Notes: generated from the sequence alone by a model not told the origin. DNA of 64,000 nucleotides from Pandoraea pneumonica (GCF_902459645.1 NZ_CABPSK010000005.1:1-64000); one strand, 5' to 3'. Shown: positions 46,147 through 55,770, numbered from the stretch's first letter. Numbers and translations: made by a program.

Positions 46147-48015
46147 TTGAACCAAGGCAACATCCCGGCCGGCGCCGCTGCGCACCGCTATCGTCACGTC
46201 GCTATCGGCAACCCCGGTGTGGAGTTTCGACGCGAGGGCGAGTTCTGGTATTTGCGCTCGCGTGAAGCGCTCGGTGACTTTCCCGAGCGTCTGACCGATC
46301 GACTGGTGAGCGGCGCGGCAAAGCACCCGGAGCGCTGGCTCATCGCTCGCCGCGGTGCCGACGGAGAGTGGATTGGCATTAGCTACGCCGAGATGCTGGC
46401 GCGTGCGCGGTCCATCGGTCAGGCGCTGCTCGACCGTGGGCTGTCGCAATCGCGCCCAATTGCGATTCTCTCCGGCAACGATCTGGAGCACTTCCAACTG
46501 GCCTTAGGGGCGATGTTCGCCGGGGTGCCGTTCGCACCGATTTCGCCCGCGTATTCCATCGTATCGACTGACTACGGCAAGTTGCGCCACACGCTCGGTT
46601 TGCTGCAACCCGGGCTCGTCTACGCCTCGGATAGCAAGCTTTATGGTCGCGCGATGGATGCCGTACTAGGCGATGACGTGATGCGCGTCACTGCCGATGG
46701 CGCGAATGACACGCTGGCGTTCGATGCGTTGCTCGACACCGCGCCGCGCGATATCGACGCGGCGCATGCAAAGGTCGATGGAAAAACTATCGCCAAGATC
46801 CTTTTCACCTCCGGTTCGACACGTCAGCCGAAGGCGGTGCCGACCACGCAACGTATGCTGTGCAGCAACCAGCAGATGCTGCTGCAAACGTTCCCGACAT
46901 TCGGTGAGGCACCGCCCGTGCTCATCGACTGGCTGCCGTGGAATCACACCTATGGCGGCAGCCACAACGTGGGCATTGCGCTGTACAACGGCGGCACGTT
47001 GTATATCGACGATGGCAAACCCGTGGCGGGCAAGTTTGACGAGACGCTGCGCAATCTGCGCGAGATTTCGCCGACGGTCTATTTCAACGTGCCGAAGGGC
47101 TGGGAAGACCTGGCGATCGCGCTGGAGAAGGATGCTGAACTGCGCGAGCGTTTCTTCGCCAAGGTGAATTTGTATTTCTTCGGCGGTGCCGGGCTGTCGC
47201 AAGCCGCTTGGGACCGGCTGGAACGCGTGACCGAGACGCACTGCGGCGAGCGCATTCGCATTATGTCTGGGCTTGGGATGACCGAAACGTCGCCGAGTTG
47301 CATGTTCACCACCGGCCCGATCATGCGCGCGGGGTACATCGGATTGCCCGCGCCCGGTTGCGAAGTAAAGCTCGCGCCCGTGGGCGGCAAGCTCGAAGTG
47401 CGCTTTCGCGGGCCGAATGTGATGGGCGGCTATTGGCGTCACGAGGCGAGCGATCCGGTTTTCGACGAGGAAGGCTATTACTGCACCGGCGACGCCGCGA
47501 CATTCGTGGATATCGCGCAGCCGGAGATCGGTCTGCAATTCGACGGCCGCATTACTGAAGACTTCAAGTTGAGCTCCGGCACGTTCGTTAGTGTCGGACC
47601 GCTGCGGGCACGCGTCATTTCGGAAGGCGCACCGTACGTGCAAGACGCGGTGGTAACCGGGATCAATCGCGACGACATCGGCTTGCTGGTGTTTCCGCGC
47701 GTGGACGATTGCCGCAGGCTCAGCGGGCTGGCATCCGATGCACCGCTGGCCGACGTCTTGGCGTCTGCTCCGGTACGCGATTTCTTCGCGGGCTTGTTGC
47801 AAAAACTGAACCTGCAAGCGGGCGGCAGCGCGACGTACGTGGCCCGGCTGTTGCTGCTCGACATTCCGCCGTCGCTCGATCGGGGCGAAGTCACCGACAA
47901 AGGATCGATCAATCAGCGCGCGGTGCAAGATCATCGCGCGGCTAGCGTCGACGCGCTGCACGCCGCGCAACCCGGTGACGATACGCGCGCCATTCTGGCC
48001 CCCGCGAGACGCTGA
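46147..48015 (+). CDS. fcs: Feruloyl-CoA synthetase
   Basis: A 622-residue adenylate-forming ligase that activates ferulate or p-coumarate with ATP and CoA. The P-loop is ILFTSGSTRQPKA (218-230). Other acyl-adenylate motifs are SGLGMTETSP and GYYCTGDA. The start appears to be TTG at 46147: AGGAGA ends 8 bases upstream, and there is no in-frame ATG near the beginning of the conserved region. The usual GRxKD hinge is replaced by GRITEDFKLSSGTFV, as in the Fcs subfamily. The next gene starts one base after its stop. Confidence 0.9.
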   Translation: MNQGNIPAGAAAHRYRHVAIGNPGVEFRREGEFWYLRSREALGDFPERLTDRLVSGAAKHPERWLIARRGADGEWIGISYAEMLARARSIGQALLDRGLSQSRPIAILSGNDLEHFQLALGAMFAGVPFAPISPAYSIVSTDYGKLRHTLGLLQPGLVYASDSKLYGRAMDAVLGDDVMRVTADGANDTLAFDALLDTAPRDIDAAHAKVDGKTIAKILFTSGSTRQPKAVPTTQRMLCSNQQMLLQTFPTFGEAPPVLIDWLPWNHTYGGSHNVGIALYNGGTLYIDDGKPVAGKFDETLRNLREISPTVYFNVPKGWEDLAIALEKDAELRERFFAKVNLYFFGGAGLSQAAWDRLERVTETHCGERIRIMSGLGMTETSPSCMFTTGPIMRAGYIGLPAPGCEVKLAPVGGKLEVRFRGPNVMGGYWRHEASDPVFDEEGYYCTGDAATFVDIAQPEIGLQFDGRITEDFKLSSGTFVSVGPLRARVISEGAPYVQDAVVTGINRDDIGLLVFPRVDDCRRLSGLASDAPLADVLASAPVRDFFAGLLQKLNLQAGGSATYVARLLLLDIPPSLDRGEVTDKGSINQRAVQDHRAASVDALHAAQPGDDTRAILAPARR

Positions 48016-48016
48016 G

Positions 48017-49738
48017 ATGACTTATCCAGAAGTGCGCGGTGCACCGGACGACATCGCGTTCGTGTTGCAGCGTTTGGGCGTGGGCGATGCAGTGACGCGA
48101 CTTGCACCGTTTCGTGAATTCGATACTGCGACGCTCATGCAAGTGGTGGACGAAGCGGCGCGATTTTCTCGCGAGGTGCTCGCACCGCTCAATGCCGTTG
48201 GCGACCGCGAGGGGTGTCATTGGCATGCAGGTGAGGTGCGCACACCGACCGGGTTTGCCGACGCGTATCGCCAGTACCGGGAGGCAGGCTGGCCATCGCT
48301 GCCCTGCCACCCGGAGGTGGGCGGGCAAGGTTTGCCCATCGTCGCGCAAGTGGCGTTGCAGGAATTGAGCGCGGGCGCGAATCTCGCATGGACCATGTAC
48401 CCGGGCATTTTGCACGGCGCCTACGAATGCGTGCATCGCTTCGGCAGCGCGGCGTTGCAAGCCGCGTGGCTCGCACCGCTGGTGAGCGGCGAATGGCTCG
48501 CAACGATGTGTCTGACGGAGCCGGGCGCGGGCAGCGATCTGGGCCAGATTCGCACACGCGCCGAGTGGATCGACGAGCAGACGGTACGTGTGACTGGCGA
48601 GAAGATTTTTATCTCCGGCGGCGAGCAGGATCTCACGCCGAACATCGTGCATTTGGTGCTGGCCCGAACCGCCGATGCACCGGGAGGCAGCGCGGGGTTG
48701 TCGCTCTTTCTTGTGCCGAAGTGGTTGCCTGATGGCGAACGAAACGCTGTGCATTGCACCGGCATCGAACACAAGATGGGCATTCGCGGCAGCGCCACGT
48801 GTTCGATGGCCTTCGAATCCGCAACCGGCTATCTCGTAGGACGTCCGCACGGCGGCCTCGAAGCCATGTTCGCAATGATGAATTCGGCGCGGCTGCATGT
48901 GGGCGCATCCGGCTTAGGGCTGGCGCAGAACGCCTACGAGATGGCCGCACGGCATGCCTGCGAGCGCGTGCAGTCGCGCGTGCCTGGTGCTGCGGCGGGA
49001 ACACCCATCGCAGGGCACCCAGCCGTCTGGCGCTTGCTTGAGGGGCAACGCGTCGCTGTCGAGGGCGCGCGCTTGCTGCTGTACCGCGCGGCACTCTCCA
49101 TCGATGAGGCGAATCACGCGGACACAGACGACGCGCGGCAGCGGGCCAATGCTCTGGCCGCGCTACTCACCCCTATCGTCAAGGCAATGCTTACGGAGCA
49201 AGCCTTCGAGGGGGCGAGTGCGGCGCTGCAAGTGTTCGGCGGCTACGGGTATGTGGAAGAGACGGGAATCTCGCAGATCATGCGCGATGCACGTATTCCG
49301 ATGATCTACGAAGGCACGAACGAGATTCAGGCCATCGACTTGCTGATGCGTAAAGTCGTTCGCGACAACGGGGCAGCGCTGGGGCAATGGCTCGACTGGG
49401 TGAGTGCGCAATTGAGCGCGGCGCATACCGTCGACACGCTTCACGGATTTCGTGATGCCCTCGTCTGTGTCGACGAATGGCGCGCTTTGCAACCGCAAGC
49501 CATCGCATTGGCGCAGACGTCGCCTCGCGCCGCGTTGTGTGTCGCAGGCGAAGTCATGCGCGTGATTCACGGGCTATCGATGGCGGGGCTCTGGGCGCAG
49601 GCGGCGCTCGTCGACACCGATGATGCGTTTGGAAAACGTCGCGCCGCACGTTACTGGCTCAAATTCGAACTGCCGGATACGCGTCGCGCGATGAACATCG
49701 TCGCCGCGCAAATTGCCGAACCGGAGACGGTGGAATGA
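48017..49738 (+). CDS. Acyl-CoA dehydrogenase of the hydroxycinnamate cluster
   Basis: A 573-residue FAD enzyme, longer than standard acyl-CoA dehydrogenases and of the DmdC/AidB-like group with a C-terminal extension. The FAD/substrate motif LTEPGAGSDL is at 166-175 and the catalytic base Glu432 in IYEGTNEIQ. It starts one base after fcs and overlaps the next gene by ATGA. Acd genes beside ech-vdh-fcs are known in Pseudomonas. It may oxidise the 3-hydroxyacyl- or phenylpropanoyl-CoA thioester in a non-lyase route or reroute dihydro-substrates; the actual substrate is unproven. Confidence 0.87.
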   Translation: MTYPEVRGAPDDIAFVLQRLGVGDAVTRLAPFREFDTATLMQVVDEAARFSREVLAPLNAVGDREGCHWHAGEVRTPTGFADAYRQYREAGWPSLPCHPEVGGQGLPIVAQVALQELSAGANLAWTMYPGILHGAYECVHRFGSAALQAAWLAPLVSGEWLATMCLTEPGAGSDLGQIRTRAEWIDEQTVRVTGEKIFISGGEQDLTPNIVHLVLARTADAPGGSAGLSLFLVPKWLPDGERNAVHCTGIEHKMGIRGSATCSMAFESATGYLVGRPHGGLEAMFAMMNSARLHVGASGLGLAQNAYEMAARHACERVQSRVPGAAAGTPIAGHPAVWRLLEGQRVAVEGARLLLYRAALSIDEANHADTDDARQRANALAALLTPIVKAMLTEQAFEGASAALQVFGGYGYVEETGISQIMRDARIPMIYEGTNEIQAIDLLMRKVVRDNGAALGQWLDWVSAQLSAAHTVDTLHGFRDALVCVDEWRALQPQAIALAQTSPRAALCVAGEVMRVIHGLSMAGLWAQAALVDTDDAFGKRRAARYWLKFELPDTRRAMNIVAAQIAEPETVE

Positions 49739-50634
49739 ATCTCGACAACGTCGTCGCCATCGACACGCACGTTCACGCGGAAGTCTCATGCTGTCAGCCG
49801 CCGGATCTCTTCGGCAAAGCGTTTGACGATGCTGCCGACAAATACTTCGGCACTGTGCTCAAGCAGAACCGCCGTCCGACCATTCCCGAGACTATCGCCC
49901 ATTACCGCGAGCGCAATATCGGCTTTGTGATGTTCACGGTCGATTGCGAGGCAAATATCGGACGGCGGCGAATTCCGAATGAGGAAATCGCGGGCTTCGC
50001 GCAAGAGAATGCCGACATCATGATCGCGTTCGGGAGCATCGATCCGCACAAGGGCCGCATGGGCGTGCGCGAAGCGCGGCGGCTGGTCGAGGAATTCGGC
50101 GTACGCGGGTTCAAGTTCCACCCGACGATGCAGGGCTTCTTCGCCAACGACCGCATGGCGTATCCGATGTACGAGTTGATCGCCGAGTACAAGCTGACGG
50201 CGGTATTTCACAGCGGACATTCGGGCATTGGCTCGGGCATGCCGGGCGGCGGCGGCCTGCGACTCAAGTTTTCCGAGCCGATTCATCTGGACGACGTGGC
50301 GACCGATTTCCCCGACATGAACATCGTGATCGCGCACCCGTCGTGGCCGTGGCAGTCGCAGGCGCTCTCCATTGCGCTGCACAAGCCGAATGTCTACATC
50401 GACTTATCGGGCTGGTCGCCAAAGTATTTCTCGCCGGAGCTGATGCAATACGCGAATTCGCTGCTGCGCGAAAAGATGTTGTTCGGCTCCGACTTTCCGC
50501 TGATTACGCCGGACCGCTGGCTACGCGACTTCGAGACGGTGGGGTTTCGTGACGAGGTCAAACCGATGGTGCTCAAGGAGAACGCGGCCCGGATGCTCGG
50601 GCTTGCCGCGACGCAAAGCGCCACACTGGTCTGA
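49735..50634 (+). CDS. Amidohydrolase-family hydrolase, CouO-like
   Basis: A 299-residue TIM-barrel metal hydrolase of the amidohydrolase-2 group. The metal-binding HxH is His12-Val-His14 (IDTHVHAE). FKFHPTMQGFFAND, FHSGHSG, IAHPSWPW and the late Asp in LFGSDFPL supply the other expected ligands. Amidohydrolases of this kind in p-coumarate clusters (CouO of Rhodococcus) hydrolyse 4-hydroxyphenyl-beta-ketoacyl-CoA. That role would fit with the upstream dehydrogenase, whose stop it overlaps. The resemblance is by family and setting; the specificity is inferred. Confidence 0.82.
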   Translation: MNLDNVVAIDTHVHAEVSCCQPPDLFGKAFDDAADKYFGTVLKQNRRPTIPETIAHYRERNIGFVMFTVDCEANIGRRRIPNEEIAGFAQENADIMIAFGSIDPHKGRMGVREARRLVEEFGVRGFKFHPTMQGFFANDRMAYPMYELIAEYKLTAVFHSGHSGIGSGMPGGGGLRLKFSEPIHLDDVATDFPDMNIVIAHPSWPWQSQALSIALHKPNVYIDLSGWSPKYFSPELMQYANSLLREKMLFGSDFPLITPDRWLRDFETVGFRDEVKPMVLKENAARMLGLAATQSATLV

Positions 50635-50645
50635 TGCGCCAGCGT

Positions 50646-51593
50646 TCAACGAAGACCCGGCACGCCGTACCGCATACGAGCGGCGTCACGCATGGCGCTG
50701 ATGAGCGTTTGCTCGGGCGGGGTAGGCATCGTGTCGTTGCGCCAGAGTATGCCGATGGATTCCTCGGTGCCCTTGGTGGCGAAGGGCAGGGCACACAGCG
50801 CGCCGTCGGCGAGGTCGTCTTGCACGGTGATCTCGGAAGCGATCCAGACCACGTCGTCGCGCAACGTCATGGCGCGCGCGAGGGACATCGAGAGCAATTC
50901 GGAATAGTCGTCGAGCGCACCGACGCCATGCGCGCGCAGGAAGCTGTCGGCGGTGTGGCGCAGGATCGTGCCGTGCGGTGGCAGCACCACGTGGTAACGC
51001 GCGATATCGGCCATCGACACGGTGCGTTGCTGCACCAGCGGATGCTCGGGGCGCACCACGACACAGAGCGGCGTGGCGTACAGATGCTCAAACGTGAGGC
51101 CCGTCATGCCTTCCGGCCCGGACAAACGGCCGAGGGCGAGCGCGACATCACCCGCCTTCAACTGTGCGAGCAATTGCTGATTGGCGCCCGTATGGACCTG
51201 CACTACGATGCCCGGCCACTCTCGCCGGAAAGCTTCGAGGACAGCGGGCATCATCGCGGCGGCCAGCGTGGGCAAAACGGCGATCTCGATGACACCGCCC
51301 GTTTGGCCGACAGCGCGCGAGAGCACGTCGATGCCTTGACGCAGCGCGCTCACGCTCGCGCCCGCATGGCGCAGAAACAATTCCGCCTGCGCGGTCGGGC
51401 GTGCCCCATTGCGGCCCCGGTCGAACAGGCGCACGCCGAGCAGGCCTTCGAGCTCGGCGATAGTCTTGCTCACCGCTGGCTGGGTGATGGACAGCGCCTC
51501 GGCCGCCCGTTGCAGGCTGCCGTGCTGCGCGACCGCCAGCAGGCATTGCAAGTGGCGCAGCTTGATACGCCCGTCGAGTAGATGTCTTTCCAT
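50646..51593 (-). CDS. pcaQ: PcaQ, LysR-type activator of the pca genes
   Basis: A 315-residue LysR regulator. The N-terminus (GRIKLRHLQCLLAVAQHGSLQRAAEALSITQPAVSKTIAELE) matches PcaQ, which activates pca genes in response to beta-carboxy-cis,cis-muconate or muconolactone-type intermediates. It is divergent from pcaHGBCD with a 149-base intergenic region holding an inverted repeat. It is convergent with the amidohydrolase gene, 11 bases apart. Confidence 0.9.
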   Translation of the reverse strand: MERHLLDGRIKLRHLQCLLAVAQHGSLQRAAEALSITQPAVSKTIAELEGLLGVRLFDRGRNGARPTAQAELFLRHAGASVSALRQGIDVLSRAVGQTGGVIEIAVLPTLAAAMMPAVLEAFRREWPGIVVQVHTGANQQLLAQLKAGDVALALGRLSGPEGMTGLTFEHLYATPLCVVVRPEHPLVQQRTVSMADIARYHVVLPPHGTILRHTADSFLRAHGVGALDDYSELLSMSLARAMTLRDDVVWIASEITVQDDLADGALCALPFATKGTEESIGILWRNDTMPTPPEQTLISAMRDAARMRYGVPGLR

Positions 51594-51632
51594 GCCGGAA
51601 AGTTATGAAAAGCCTAAGAAAATGTCAATAAA

Positions 51633-51655
51633 TATATCCGTTGATTATGGATATA
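51633..51655. promoter_or_regulatory. PcaQ-type operator before pcaH
   Basis: TATATCC (51633-51639) and GGATATA (51649-51655) form a perfect 7-bp inverted repeat with a 9-base spacer, between pcaQ and pcaH. Its size and position fit a LysR recognition site. The half-sites differ from the rhizobial PcaQ consensus ATAACC-N4-GGTTAA. Confidence 0.6.
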
Positions 51656-51742
51656 GTGTTGGCAACGAACCATAGAAACTGGCAGCAAGGGCGTGTGAAC
51701 CAGCCTTAAGCCAGACCCGTCAACACAAAATGGAGTGAGACC

Positions 51743-52453
51743 ATGTCGAAGTCGACAACCGTCCTGCGCCCGCGCGATTGGGATTCGCATCCCAAGCTCA
51801 TCGACAGCGGGTATAAGTCCACCGCGCTGCGAGGCCCCAAGGAACTGCTCGTTCCCGTGAAGCAGAACCTCGCAGACCTGCGCTCGCCGGTCTATGGCAA
51901 CGGCATCATCGGCGCGCTCGACAGCGACCTGACGCGTAATGCCGTGCGCAATGGCGAGCCGCTTGGCGAGCGCATCATCGTCACGGGCCGCGTGCTCGAC
52001 GAAGGCGGCCGTCCGGTGCCCAATACCCTCGTCGAACTGTGGCAGGCGAACGCCTGTGGCCGTTATGTCCACAAGGTCGATCAGCACGACGCACCGCTCG
52101 ATCCGAACTTCCTCGGTGCCGGCCGCGCCATGACCGACGCGCAGGGCCGTTACAAGTTTCTGACGATCAAGCCGGGTGCGTATCCGTGGAAGAACCACCA
52201 CAACGCGTGGCGTCCCCAGCATTTGCACTTCTCGGTGTTCGGCCAGTACTTCGCCACCCGGCTCGTCACGCAGATGTATTTCCCGGGCGACCCGCTGCTC
52301 GCCTACGACCCGATTTTCGAGGCCACGCCGGCGCATGCCCGCGACCGCCTGATTGCGCGCTTCTCGATGGACATCACCGAGCCCGACTACGCGCTGGGAT
52401 ACGAATTCGACATCGTGCTGCGCGGTGCCGACCAAACGCCGATGGAGTCCTGA
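51743..52453 (+). CDS. pcaH: Protocatechuate 3,4-dioxygenase beta subunit
   Basis: A 236-residue catalytic subunit that opens the ring of protocatechuate to beta-carboxy-cis,cis-muconate. The four non-haem Fe(III) ligands are visible: Tyr108 (GRYVH), Tyr147 (GAYPWKN), His160 and His162 (PQHLHF). Their spacing (39, 13, 2) equals that of the Pseudomonas enzyme. GGAG lies about 9 bases before the ATG. First gene of pcaHGBCD and 3 bases before pcaG. Confidence 0.96.
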   Translation: MSKSTTVLRPRDWDSHPKLIDSGYKSTALRGPKELLVPVKQNLADLRSPVYGNGIIGALDSDLTRNAVRNGEPLGERIIVTGRVLDEGGRPVPNTLVELWQANACGRYVHKVDQHDAPLDPNFLGAGRAMTDAQGRYKFLTIKPGAYPWKNHHNAWRPQHLHFSVFGQYFATRLVTQMYFPGDPLLAYDPIFEATPAHARDRLIARFSMDITEPDYALGYEFDIVLRGADQTPMES

Positions 52454-52456
52454 GCC

Positions 52457-53056
52457 ATGTCCGACTACAAGCAAACGCCGTCGCAGACCGTCGGCCCGTA
52501 CTTCGCTTATGGCCTCTCGCCCGAGCAGTATCTGTACGACTTCAAGAGCGCTTTTACGCCTGTGGCTGCCACGGACCGCGCCAAGGGCGAAGCGATCCGC
52601 CTGATCGGTCAGGTGATCGACGGCGCGGGTAACCCGATCAACGACGCGCTCATCGAAATCGTGCAGGCGGATGCGGACGGGCGTTATGTCCAGACGGCCG
52701 AGGACATCGAGCGCACCGGCTTTGCGGGCGCGGCGCGATGCGGCACTGGCACCGATGCCGAGAACCGTTTCGTGATCGAGACGATCAAGCCCGGCTCGAC
52801 CGGCCCCGGTGAAGCACCGCGCATCGACGTGGTTCTCACGATGCGGGGCTTGCTCAATCACCTGTTTACGCGTATCTATTTCGACGATGAGGCAACTGCC
52901 AACGCGGCGGACCCAGTGTTGCAACAGGTACCGGCCGAGCGACGCCACACGCTGGTAGCACGCCGTGAAGTCATCGGCGGGCGTGTGACGTACCGGTTCG
53001 ATATCCGTATGCAGGCGCATGGGGGCCAAGCGGAGACGGTCTTCCTCGACCTCTGA
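52457..53056 (+). CDS. pcaG: Protocatechuate 3,4-dioxygenase alpha subunit
   Basis: A 199-residue non-metal-binding partner of PcaH. It has the family N-terminus TPSQTVGPYFAYGL, then the intradiol core with ADADGRY and IKPGSTGPGEAPRIDVVL. It shares the fold of PcaH but lacks the Fe ligands, as expected. About 100 non-coding bases follow before pcaB. Confidence 0.95.
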   Translation: MSDYKQTPSQTVGPYFAYGLSPEQYLYDFKSAFTPVAATDRAKGEAIRLIGQVIDGAGNPINDALIEIVQADADGRYVQTAEDIERTGFAGAARCGTGTDAENRFVIETIKPGSTGPGEAPRIDVVLTMRGLLNHLFTRIYFDDEATANAADPVLQQVPAERRHTLVARREVIGGRVTYRFDIRMQAHGGQAETVFLDL

Positions 53057-53160
53057 CGTCGGCTGAAATTGGCGCGGCTTCGGGCTGCTGGCATGAAGAT
53101 GCTGGCGGCCCGTCGCCGTATCTGCATTTTTGCAATGCAACAACCACCATCGACTCTCCG

Positions 53161-54537
53161 ATGACGGAACTGCTTGACTCTTTGCTGCGCGGCGCTGCCG
53201 TGTCGGCGCGCTTCTCGCGCGACGCCACGTTGCAGGGCATGCTCGACTTCGAAGTGGCGCTCGCGCGCGCCGAAGCCGATACCGGCCTGATCCCGGCGTC
53301 AGCCGTCGCACCGATTGCTACCGCTGCACGTGCGGCCGATTTCGATTGGCCCGCCATGCGCGATGCGGCGGCCTGTGCCGGTAATCTCGCTATCCCTCTA
53401 GTCAAGCAACTGACGGCGCGCGTGAAAGCGCTCGACCCTGAAGCCGCACGCTTCGTGCACTGGGGGGCGACCAGTCAAGACGCCATCGACACCGGCCTCG
53501 TGCTGCAAGTGCGTGGCGCGCTCGACGACCTTGGCGGCGACCTCGATGGCCTGATCGCGCAATTTGCCGATCAGGTGCGCGCACACCGCGCGACGGTCAT
53601 GATCGGGCGCACATGGCTGCAACACGCGCTGCCGATCACTTTTGGTTTGAAACTGGCAGGCATGCTCGACGCGCTGTTGCGCGCACGCGCCGACCTGCAC
53701 GCGCTACGCGCACAAGTGCTGTGCGTGCAGTTCGGCGGTGCAGCAGGCACGCTGGCCTCGCTGGGCTCACAAGGTCCGGCAGTCAGCGCCGCACTCGCCA
53801 AGCACCTCGGCTTGTCTGACGCCGCGACGCCATGGCATGGTCAGCGCGATCGCATCGTGCGCGTGGGCAGTTGGGCCGCGTCGCTCACCGGTTTGCTGGG
53901 CAAGTTCGCCCGCGATACAGCGATGCTCACGCAAACGGAAGTGGGCGAGATCGGTGAAGCCTCCGGCCCGGGCCGCGGCGGCTCGTCGACGATGCCGCAT
54001 AAACGTAACCCGGTGGGTTGCGCGGCGATTCTTGCTGCTGCGGCGCGCACGCCCCAACTCGCCGCCACGCTGTTCGGCGCGATGCAACAAGACCATGAGC
54101 GCGGGCTGGGCACGTGGCACGCCGAATGGGAGACGTTGCCCGAGCTGCTGATGTTGTGCGGTGGTGCGTTGGCGACGTCGCGCTCACTCATCGATGGCTG
54201 GACGGTCGATGCGGCGCGCATGCGTGCCAACGTCGACATCACGCACGGCTTGATCATGGCCGAAGCGGTCACGATGGCGTTGGGCGAATCGATGGGACGG
54301 CTCGAAGCGCATCGCCGCGTCGAAGCGCGTTGCCGCGACGCTGTGGCCCAGCAACGCGATTTGCTCGATGTTTTGCGCGAAGACGATGAGATCACGCGCG
54401 TGCTCTCCGATGAAGCCCTTGTGCGGCTCACGGACCCTCAACACTATCTGGGCGCTGCCGAGACGTTCGTGAGCCGCGTATTGGCGCTCGTAGACGCGGC
54501 AGCCCCCACTTCCTCTCAAGGCGGGAAATCCCAATGA
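53161..54537 (+). CDS. pcaB: 3-carboxy-cis,cis-muconate cycloisomerase
   Basis: A 458-residue fumarase/aspartase-superfamily enzyme that converts beta-carboxymuconate to gamma-carboxymuconolactone. The superfamily signature GGSSTMPHKRNP (near residue 280) carries the mobile-loop Ser, and HWGATSQDAIDTG is the family's conserved region C1/C2. The start codon follows a 100-base spacer that could hold an internal promoter. It overlaps pcaC by ATGA. Confidence 0.95.
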   Translation: MTELLDSLLRGAAVSARFSRDATLQGMLDFEVALARAEADTGLIPASAVAPIATAARAADFDWPAMRDAAACAGNLAIPLVKQLTARVKALDPEAARFVHWGATSQDAIDTGLVLQVRGALDDLGGDLDGLIAQFADQVRAHRATVMIGRTWLQHALPITFGLKLAGMLDALLRARADLHALRAQVLCVQFGGAAGTLASLGSQGPAVSAALAKHLGLSDAATPWHGQRDRIVRVGSWAASLTGLLGKFARDTAMLTQTEVGEIGEASGPGRGGSSTMPHKRNPVGCAAILAAAARTPQLAATLFGAMQQDHERGLGTWHAEWETLPELLMLCGGALATSRSLIDGWTVDAARMRANVDITHGLIMAEAVTMALGESMGRLEAHRRVEARCRDAVAQQRDLLDVLREDDEITRVLSDEALVRLTDPQHYLGAAETFVSRVLALVDAAAPTSSQGGKSQ

Positions 54538-54959
54538 ACGATCAGGAACGTTACGACAACGGCATGCAGGTGCGCCGTGCCGTGCTGGGCGACGCACACG
54601 TCGATCGCACGCTCACGCGCCGCAACGAATTCAACGACGAGTTTCAGAACTTCATCACGCGCTTCGCATGGGGCGACATCTGGACGCGCCCGGGCCTCAC
54701 GCGCCACATGCGCAGCATGATTACCCTCTCGCTGCTCATCGCACTCAATCGCGGCGACGAGTTTCGCATGCACGTGCGCGCCGCGTTCAACAACGGCGTG
54801 ACGCGCGAAGAGATGAAAGAACTCTTCATGCACGCGGCGTTGTATTGCGGATTGCCCGCCGCGAACCAAGCCATTCACGATGCCGAGAAGGTGTTTGCGG
54901 AAATGGAAGCGGCTGAGCCGGGTTCGACCACGCGCCCGCGTGACGACGCACAAGGTTGA
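54534..54959 (+). CDS. pcaC: 4-carboxymuconolactone decarboxylase
   Basis: A 141-residue protein of the carboxymuconolactone decarboxylase family. It forms beta-ketoadipate enol-lactone. The stretch GDIWTRPGLTRHMRSMITLSLLIALNRGDEFRMHVRAA and the GVTREEMKELFMHAALYCGLPAANQA helix pair are typical. It overlaps the pcaB stop by ATGA, so translation is coupled. Confidence 0.95.
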   Translation: MNDQERYDNGMQVRRAVLGDAHVDRTLTRRNEFNDEFQNFITRFAWGDIWTRPGLTRHMRSMITLSLLIALNRGDEFRMHVRAAFNNGVTREEMKELFMHAALYCGLPAANQAIHDAEKVFAEMEAAEPGSTTRPRDDAQG

Positions 54960-54972
54960 GGAGACGATTCGA

Positions 54973-55770
54973 ATGACGGTAGAACGTCTGATCGACGTAG
55001 GCGATGCCACGCTGCGCGTGGCCATCGACGGTGCCGACCATGCACCGGCACTCGTGCTCTCGAACTCGCTGGGCACCACGTTGGAGATGTGGGCACCGCA
55101 AGTGAGCGCACTCGCACGCGACTTTCGTGTGATTCGCTACGACACGCGCGGTCATGGCGGGTCGTCGGTGACGCCGGGGCCTTACAACATCGCCCAGTTG
55201 GGACGCGACGTCGTGGCGCTGCTCGACGCGCTGGGTATTGCGCGCGCGAGCCTGGCTGGCGTCTCGATGGGCGGCATGACGGGTATGTGGCTCGGCATTC
55301 ATGCGCCTGAGCGTTTGGATCGTTTGGCGATTGTCTGCTCGTCGGCGCACATCGGCGGTGAAGACGGCTGGAACACGCGCATTCGTGCGGTGCAGGCCGA
55401 TGGCATGGGTGCGGTGACCGACGCGGTGGTGTCGCGCTGGTTCACGCCGTCCTATCCGCAACGCGAACCCGCCACGGTCGACGGCATGAAGGCCATGTTC
55501 CGGTCGCTCTCGCCGGAAGGCTACGCCGCCGCATGCGGCGCTGTGCGCGATATGAACCAGTTGGACGAGATCGCCGCCATCAAGGCACCGACGCTAGTCA
55601 TTACCGGTTCGGAAGATATGGCGACGCCGCCCGCCATGTCGACGGCCATCGTCGAGCGCATTGCCGGGGCGCAGCAGGTCATCGTGCCGGGCGCGCATTT
55701 GTCGAACATCGAATGCGCGCAGGCGGTGACGACGGCGCTCTCGTCATTCCTGCGAGGCGCCGCAGCCTAA
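54973..55770 (+). CDS. pcaD: 3-oxoadipate enol-lactonase
   Basis: A 265-residue alpha/beta hydrolase that opens the enol-lactone to beta-ketoadipate. The nucleophile is Ser98 in GVSMGG, with the probable acid Asp215 (GSED) and base His242 (GAHLSNIE). GAGGAGA lies about 8 bases before the ATG at 54973; the frame is open further up inside pcaC but has no such site. It overlaps the convergent pobR gene by 4 bases at its end. Confidence 0.93.
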   Translation: MTVERLIDVGDATLRVAIDGADHAPALVLSNSLGTTLEMWAPQVSALARDFRVIRYDTRGHGGSSVTPGPYNIAQLGRDVVALLDALGIARASLAGVSMGGMTGMWLGIHAPERLDRLAIVCSSAHIGGEDGWNTRIRAVQADGMGAVTDAVVSRWFTPSYPQREPATVDGMKAMFRSLSPEGYAAACGAVRDMNQLDEIAAIKAPTLVITGSEDMATPPAMSTAIVERIAGAQQVIVPGAHLSNIECAQAVTTALSSFLRGAAA

